Origin: Thermodesulfovibrio sp.
Lineage (GTDB): Bacteria; Nitrospirota; Thermodesulfovibrionia; Thermodesulfovibrionales; JdFR-85
DNA length: 10,091 nucleotides
Reading direction: 5' to 3'
NCBI GenBank assembly: GCA_027016675.1
Contig: JALUSH010000165.1
Span: forward strand, 1-10,091
Shown here: in pieces, positions 5,652 to 10,091 of the stretch
Position numbering within the stretch: the first letter of the stretch is position 1
Layout: every line of letters begins with the position of its first letter
Program-made: the position numbers and the translations under genes
The notes under the pieces: model-generated
Seen by the model: only the letters and a program-made list of their open reading frames with translations
Databases searched by the model: none
What the model was told of the DNA's origin: nothing

Positions 5652-6560
5652 GTGAATAATACAGTAAAAGGCTGGATATTTGTTTCATTAATAATAGTAA
5701 CCATATTTTTCCTATCAGGATGTTCAAAAAAACCCGCAGCAGTAGTGAATGGTGAAGAGATAAGTATGGATGAGTTTCAGATGCAACTTAAACAGAGACT
5801 CCTGTCACACAAGACAACAGGAATCACTATTAATAAAAAGGAGTTAAGAGACGCTGTAATTAATGAACTGATAGGAAGAAAGTTGCTTCTTCAAATTGCC
5901 AGAGAAAAGGGAATTAAGGTGTCAGAGGAGGAATTGAACAGGACGGTAGAGTCGATAAAGAGTTCTGTGGGAGATGAGAAATTAAATAAATTTCTTAAAG
6001 ATATGAACATGACAGAACAGGAATACAGAGAACAGACAAGGGATTCCCTTGTAATAAGAAAACTAATATCCTCCCTTGTACCAGAAGATAAGATTACAGA
6101 GAAGATGATGAAGGAATATTATAAAAATAGACCAACTCCGTATATAAAACCCGAGAGGGTTTATGTAAGGCTAATTCAGGTTAATACAGAGGATGAGGCA
6201 AGAGAGATAATGAATGAGTTGAAAAAGGATACTGATTTTGACAGAGTGGCCGACAGATTGGAGGCTGAGAAGAAGGCTGCAGTTACTGATTATGGATGGG
6301 CACAACCAGATACCTTTAGCAGTGAAATAAAAGAGGCATTGAAAAAACTGAAGAAAGGTCAGTACGGTGGGCCCTATAAGGGTAAGGAAGGATACTATAT
6401 TCTCAGGGTGAAGGACAGAGAACCAGAGAAGGTAATGAGTTATGAGGAAGCAAGAGATCTGATAAAAAGGGAGCTTCTTGCACAGCAGAGGCAGGCCACT
6501 GTTGCGCATCTTATTGCAGAGAGGAAAAAGAAGGCAAATATTAAAATAAATATAGAATGA
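5652..6560 (+). CDS. SurA/PpiC-family outer-membrane chaperone-like lipoprotein, degenerate PPIase domain
   Basis: This is a 302-aa protein of the SurA/PrsA-like family. A signal segment (about 7-22) ends in the lipobox LSGC with Cys24 as the lipidated residue. Ser at +2 does not signal inner-membrane retention by the Lol rule, so an outer-membrane location is likely. A SurA-N-type helical region follows (about 29-150, beginning AAVVNGEEISMDEF), then a parvulin-like domain (about 166-258), then a basic helical tail. The parvulin domain lacks expected residues: the HIL strand reads VRLIQV, GGDLGW reads VTDYGW (211-216), and the GYH histidine is Tyr249. It is therefore probably a chaperone rather than an active isomerase. 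Translation begins at GTG (5652), fixed by GGAGG at 5641-5645. It overlaps the next gene by 4 bp (ATGA), and a second family member lies one gene further on. Confidence 0.85.
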   Translation: MNNTVKGWIFVSLIIVTIFFLSGCSKKPAAVVNGEEISMDEFQMQLKQRLLSHKTTGITINKKELRDAVINELIGRKLLLQIAREKGIKVSEEELNRTVESIKSSVGDEKLNKFLKDMNMTEQEYREQTRDSLVIRKLISSLVPEDKITEKMMKEYYKNRPTPYIKPERVYVRLIQVNTEDEAREIMNELKKDTDFDRVADRLEAEKKAAVTDYGWAQPDTFSSEIKEALKKLKKGQYGGPYKGKEGYYILRVKDREPEKVMSYEEARDLIKRELLAQQRQATVAHLIAERKKKANIKINIE

Positions 6561-6982
6561 TGGAAAAAGTCGTTCTTAGATATAAAGACGGGAGAGTAGA
6601 AAAGGGGTATATCCGCTCCTTTTCCGAGAACGCAGACTATGTTGAAATTAAAGAATACAAGACAGAAAGGCATATAAAAGCAGAGATGGACGAGCTAAAG
6701 GCTGTATTTTTTGTTAGATCCTTTGAGGGAGATCCAGGATATAAAGAAAAAAAGAGATATGATAAGAAGGGCATCAAGGCAAGGAAGGTGTTTGTTAAAT
6801 TTAAAGATAAAGAGACCGTCCTTGGTTATGTTGACAGTGAATTGCCATGGGACAAGGGGTTTTTTCTTGAAAGCCAACCTCTAAAAGGCAAGGGATTTTA
6901 TATATTCCCTGTGGATGAGGGAAGTAATAATATTAAGATATTTATCATTGCCTCATCAGTAGAGGATCTAACACTAATATAG
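6557..6982 (+). CDS. DUF6982-like small protein with two repeated halves
   Basis: This 141-aa protein has no signal peptide or membrane segment and is probably cytoplasmic. It contains blocks that I recognise from an uncharacterised family (DUF6982-like): LKAVFFVRSFEGD (47-59), a second strand pair VFVKFKDKETVLGYV (78-92), and a C-terminal GFYIFPVDEGSNNIKIFI (113-130). The sequence VVLRYKDGRVEKGYI (5-19) resembles VFVKFKDKETVLGYV, and both halves end in a hydrophobic strand, so an internal duplication of a small beta domain is likely. The start ATG overlaps the lipoprotein stop (ATGA); a second ATG follows at 6560. No Shine-Dalgarno is visible, so translation is probably coupled. Its position between two envelope-chaperone genes is not explained by any known function. 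Confidence 0.7.
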   Translation: MMEKVVLRYKDGRVEKGYIRSFSENADYVEIKEYKTERHIKAEMDELKAVFFVRSFEGDPGYKEKKRYDKKGIKARKVFVKFKDKETVLGYVDSELPWDKGFFLESQPLKGKGFYIFPVDEGSNNIKIFIIASSVEDLTLI

Positions 6983-7006
6983 ATTATTTACTACTAAGGA
7001 GAAGAG

Positions 7007-7942
7007 ATGAAAAAAGCTCTATTAATCATATTATTGCTTGTCTTTACCAGATACTCTGTGGCAGCAGTAGTTATTGACAGGATTGTAGCTGTTGTGGGCA
7101 GGGATGTTATCACCTGGAGTGAGTTGTACAAGAGTATGGAGTTTGAGTTTTCCGATAAGATTGCTGGATTAAAACCTGCAGAGAAGAAGGCTGTCCTTGA
7201 AAGGTTGCAAAATCAATATCTGGAGAAAATGATTGACCTCAAGGTACAACTCAATGAGGCCAAGAAGATGGATATAAATGTTACAGAATCTGAAGTGAAT
7301 AGGTCTATAGCAATGATAAGGAACAAGTATGGATTGAATGAGAAGGAGTTCATAAAGGCAATAGAGGCTCAGGGACTTACCTATGATGAGTATAAGGAGA
7401 GGATATATGAACAGATACTTGCTTCAAAGGCCATTAATCTTGCAGTAGCAAGTAAGATAATAGTGACTGATGAGGATATAGATGCCTACCTGAAAGAAAA
7501 CAAAGGTTCGTCAGAGGAGGGATATAGACTGAGACAGATTTTTCTTGCAAAACTGTCTCCTGAGGACAACAAGAGAATCCTTGAGAAGGTAAAAACAATA
7601 ATGGAGCATTTGAAAAAGGGTGAACCCTTTGACACAGTTGCCCTGAGATACTCAGAAGGTCCAAATGCCTCAAGGGGTGGTGACCTGGGATTTATAAAAA
7701 AAGAAGACCTTGCTCCAGAATTCTTAAAGGTGGTGCAGGGATTAAAAGAGGGACAATACAGTGAGCCCTTCTGGTCTGGAAGGGGATTGCATATCCTTTA
7801 TCTGCAGGAGAAGATACAACCCGGACAGTCCCTGAGGGACAAAGTCAGAGAGATCATTTATGAGGAAAAGTTCAACAAGGCTTTAAAAGAATGGGTGAAG
7901 AATCTCAGGAGTAAGTATTATATTGAAGTAAAGATACAATGA
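7007..7942 (+). CDS. surA: SurA-like periplasmic peptidyl-prolyl isomerase/chaperone
   Basis: SurA-family proteins escort unfolded outer-membrane proteins through the periplasm and may isomerise X-Pro bonds. The 311-aa product has a signal peptide (1 to about 19), the typical mature start VVIDRIVAVVGRDVITWSEL (21-40), a helical SurA-N domain to about 150, one parvulin domain (about 173-268), and a C-terminal helix. The parvulin domain carries the hallmark YSEGPNASRGGDLGFI (215-230) and keeps the second histidine in GLHIL (260-264), while the first HIL motif reads RQIFL. Classical E. coli SurA is about 430 aa with two parvulin domains; this one has a single domain, as in many other phyla. AAGGAG (6996-7001) lies 5 nt before the ATG. 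Its stop overlaps the thiD start by 4 bp. Confidence 0.9.
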   Translation: MKKALLIILLLVFTRYSVAAVVIDRIVAVVGRDVITWSELYKSMEFEFSDKIAGLKPAEKKAVLERLQNQYLEKMIDLKVQLNEAKKMDINVTESEVNRSIAMIRNKYGLNEKEFIKAIEAQGLTYDEYKERIYEQILASKAINLAVASKIIVTDEDIDAYLKENKGSSEEGYRLRQIFLAKLSPEDNKRILEKVKTIMEHLKKGEPFDTVALRYSEGPNASRGGDLGFIKKEDLAPEFLKVVQGLKEGQYSEPFWSGRGLHILYLQEKIQPGQSLRDKVREIIYEEKFNKALKEWVKNLRSKYYIEVKIQ

Positions 7943-8718
7943 AAACCGCCCTTTCAATTGGTGGATCTGATCCCACCGCAGGTGCTGGTATCCAGGCTGA
8001 TCTGAAGGTATTTCATTCCCTTGGAGTATACGGCCTTACAGTGATAACTGCCATTACCTCACAGGATACAACTGGTGTAAAGAATATATGCCCTTTATCT
8101 CAGGAAGTTGTAAGATTACAGCTATATACCCTTAAGGAAGACATTAAAATAGAAGCCATGAAGACAGGCATGCTCTATTCAGTTGAGATAGTAGATGTGG
8201 TGTGTGACTTTATAAAAGATGCTGATATCACTAAAGTGGTGGTTGACCCTGTTTATGTTTCTTCCTCAGGCCGGGTTCTTACAGACAGGGACACGCTAAA
8301 GAGAGTTGTAAAGGGATTGCTTCCTCTTACAAAGGTGGTAACCCCTAATATAAAGGAGGCGTCTTTAATCTCTGGGATCAACATAGAAAGCCTGGACACC
8401 CTTTATGAGGCAGCGAAAAGAATAAAGTCCTTTGGTGTGGATGTGGTTATTATTACGGGAGGGCATTTTTTTGAGAAGGGCAGTGGTGATGCCACTGTTG
8501 ATTTTTATTATGATGGAAATCTATTTCAGAAAATAGAATCTCGACGTTACAGGGGTGAGTATCATGGTACAGGGTGTGTGTTTTCTTCAGCCCTATCAGC
8601 CTATCTATGTTATTATGACTCTGTACTGGAGGCTGCAAGAAAGGCAAAGGAGTTCATGGACAAATCAATCCAGAAGGCATTCTTCCCCGGGAGGGGAATG
8701 GGTATTTTAGGGGTTTAA
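7939..8718 (+). CDS. thiD: Hydroxymethylpyrimidine / phosphomethylpyrimidine kinase
   Basis: ThiD is a ribokinase-fold enzyme that phosphorylates HMP and then HMP-phosphate to HMP-pyrophosphate, the pyrimidine half of thiamine. The 259-aa product is the standard single-domain length, with no fused ThiE or ThiN. It shows the N-terminal SIGGSDPTAGAGIQADLK (6-23), TSQDTTGV (40-47), the substrate-loop KTGML (75-79), VDPVYVSSSG (102-111), TPNIKEA (135-141), and the catalytic anion-hole motif HGTGC (209-213, Cys213) followed by FSSALSAYL. The position often occupied by Lys in the KGGH motif is Thr173 (TGGH). The ATG overlaps the upstream TGA (ATGA), indicating coupling with surA. No other thiamine gene is in view. 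Confidence 0.94.
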   Translation: MKTALSIGGSDPTAGAGIQADLKVFHSLGVYGLTVITAITSQDTTGVKNICPLSQEVVRLQLYTLKEDIKIEAMKTGMLYSVEIVDVVCDFIKDADITKVVVDPVYVSSSGRVLTDRDTLKRVVKGLLPLTKVVTPNIKEASLISGINIESLDTLYEAAKRIKSFGVDVVIITGGHFFEKGSGDATVDFYYDGNLFQKIESRRYRGEYHGTGCVFSSALSAYLCYYDSVLEAARKAKEFMDKSIQKAFFPGRGMGILGV

Positions 8719-8723
8719 ATATC

Positions 8724-10082
8724 ATGGCAAAAGAGAAGACCATATTTATCTGTCAGCACTGTGGATATAATTCAATTAAGTGGCTTGGGAAATGTCCTGA
8801 ATGTGGTCAATGGAACAGTTTTGTTGAAGAACGAATGGAAAAAAGGACACCCCTCAAGGAAGACTCCTCAGTTGCTCCTGTAAAATTATCTGATATAACC
8901 ATTTCTGAGGGGTTCAGGTTCTCTACCTCTATAGCAGAGTTAGACAGGGTGCTTGGTGGAGGTGTGGTGCCAGGAGCCTTAATTCTGATAGGAGGGGACC
9001 CTGGTGTTGGGAAATCAACACTCCTGATTCAGGCTGTCTCAGGGGTTGTCAGAAATACAGGTGGTGCAGGCCTGTATATATCGGCTGAAGAATCTCTTTC
9101 ACAGGTGAAACTCAGGGCAGAAAGGCTGGGGATTGATTCCACGAATATTCTTTTACTGTCAGAGACAAAATTAGAGGATATTTTAAATGCAATTGAGTGT
9201 TTTTTGCCACAGGTAGTGGTTGTTGATTCTATCCAGACAATATATTCCAGGGAAATGACATCTGCGCCTGGCACAGTTGGGCAGGTTAGGGAATGTTCAG
9301 CTAGGCTTATGGAGTGTGCTAAGAGGAGCAATATTCCTATATTCATAATCGGTCATGTTACAAAGGAGGGGGCACTGGCAGGTCCAAGGGTGCTGGAGCA
9401 TATTGTTGATACTGTTTTATATTTTGAAGGAGATCGTTCTCTATCATTTCGTATCCTGAGGGCTGTCAAGAACAGGTTTGGTTCCACAAATGAGATTGGC
9501 ATATTTGAAATGACAGACAGGGGTTTAAGGGAAATCATTAATCCCTCAGAGATCTTCCTGAGAGAAAGACAGCACGCTGTGGCAGGTACAACCATAGCCT
9601 CTACCATTGAGGGTACACGTCCTCTCCTGGTGGAGATTCAGGCCCTGGTGACCCCTACTGCCTTTGGTATGCCGCGGAGGACATCTATAGGGGTTGACCT
9701 GCAAAGGGTTAACCTGCTTGTTGCCGTGCTTGAAAAAATAGCCGGGATGCAACTGGGACTGACAGATATATACATAAATGTGGTTGGAGGGTTGAGACTG
9801 ATTGAGACTGCGGTGGATCTGCCGGTAGTTGTATCTATTGTTTCCTCCTTCAGAGAGATACCTGTTGATTATGATACATTGTTTTTCGGTGAGATAGGCC
9901 TTTCTGGCGAGGTAAGGGCTGTTGCTCAGCCAGAGATAAGATTAAAAGAGGCTGAAAAGACAGGTATGAAAAGGGTTGTTCTACCAGAGGTAAACAGACA
10001 GCGCATTGAAGGCAAGTCGTCAATGGAATTGGTAGGTGTTAGAAATATAAACGAGATAATAGAGATTGTTTTTAATAGATAA
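8724..10082 (+). CDS. radA: DNA repair protein RadA/Sms
   Basis: RadA is a RecA-like ATPase and hexameric branch-migration helicase that processes recombination intermediates. All domains are present in 452 aa: the N-terminal zinc finger with Cys10, Cys13, Cys24 and Cys27; the P-loop GDPGVGKST (91-99, Lys97); the Walker B strand VVVVDSIQT (164-172); the RadA-specific KNRFG (249-253); and a C-terminal Lon-protease-like domain (about 285-452) with FGEIGLSGEVR (388-398). The ATG at 8724 is 5 nt after the thiD stop, with only a weak AGGGG 10 nt upstream, partly inside thiD. It ends with two tandem TAA codons. No terminator is visible in the last 6 bases, so the operon may continue. Confidence 0.96.
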   Translation: MAKEKTIFICQHCGYNSIKWLGKCPECGQWNSFVEERMEKRTPLKEDSSVAPVKLSDITISEGFRFSTSIAELDRVLGGGVVPGALILIGGDPGVGKSTLLIQAVSGVVRNTGGAGLYISAEESLSQVKLRAERLGIDSTNILLLSETKLEDILNAIECFLPQVVVVDSIQTIYSREMTSAPGTVGQVRECSARLMECAKRSNIPIFIIGHVTKEGALAGPRVLEHIVDTVLYFEGDRSLSFRILRAVKNRFGSTNEIGIFEMTDRGLREIINPSEIFLRERQHAVAGTTIASTIEGTRPLLVEIQALVTPTAFGMPRRTSIGVDLQRVNLLVAVLEKIAGMQLGLTDIYINVVGGLRLIETAVDLPVVVSIVSSFREIPVDYDTLFFGEIGLSGEVRAVAQPEIRLKEAEKTGMKRVVLPEVNRQRIEGKSSMELVGVRNINEIIEIVFNR

Positions 10083-10091
10083 TAATTACAG

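Overview
The window looks like chromosomal DNA of a Gram-negative bacterium with an AT-rich genome. It is dense with housekeeping genes and contains no phage, IS element or RNA gene that I can recognise. The outer-membrane folding factors (a SurA-like periplasmic isomerase and a lipoprotein relative), a periplasmic TlpA-type thioredoxin, HypE, and a DIP-type inositol operon would suit an anaerobic, possibly thermophilic lineage such as Nitrospirota or a deltaproteobacterial relative. That placement is inference from gene content only.

Layout. (1) Positions 1-792, minus strand: the first codons of an unidentified gene and, just upstream of it, scpA (chromosome condensation). (2) Positions 793-1003: a divergent promoter region. 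(3) Positions 1004-3420, plus strand: a two-gene operon of myo-inositol-1-phosphate synthase and a fused nucleotidyltransferase/CDP-alcohol phosphotransferase. Together they could convert glucose-6-phosphate to inositol-1-phosphate, then CDP-inositol, then phosphorylated di-myo-inositol phosphate, a compatible solute typical of hyperthermophiles. (4) Positions 3424-4307, minus strand, convergent with the inositol operon: a TlpA/ResA-like thioredoxin and a small cyclophilin-fold protein overlapping it. (5) Positions 4308-4621: a 314-bp divergent intergenic region with an extended -10 promoter on one side, a TATAAT box on the other, a perfect 10-bp inverted repeat spanning 137 bp, and a degenerate heptamer tandem repeat inside it. 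(6) Positions 4622-10082, plus strand: six closely packed genes, hypE, PPIase-like lipoprotein, a DUF6982-like protein, a SurA-like PPIase, thiD and radA, with ATGA overlaps or short gaps, probably one transcription unit.

The most interesting points are the bifunctional DIP-type enzyme next to its substrate-supplying synthase, the 137-bp element whose inverted arms face both divergent promoters in the same relative orientation, a hypE separated from other hyp genes, and a lipoprotein parvulin that has lost conserved active-site residues beside a better-preserved partner. I did not find a clearly undescribed multi-gene system.
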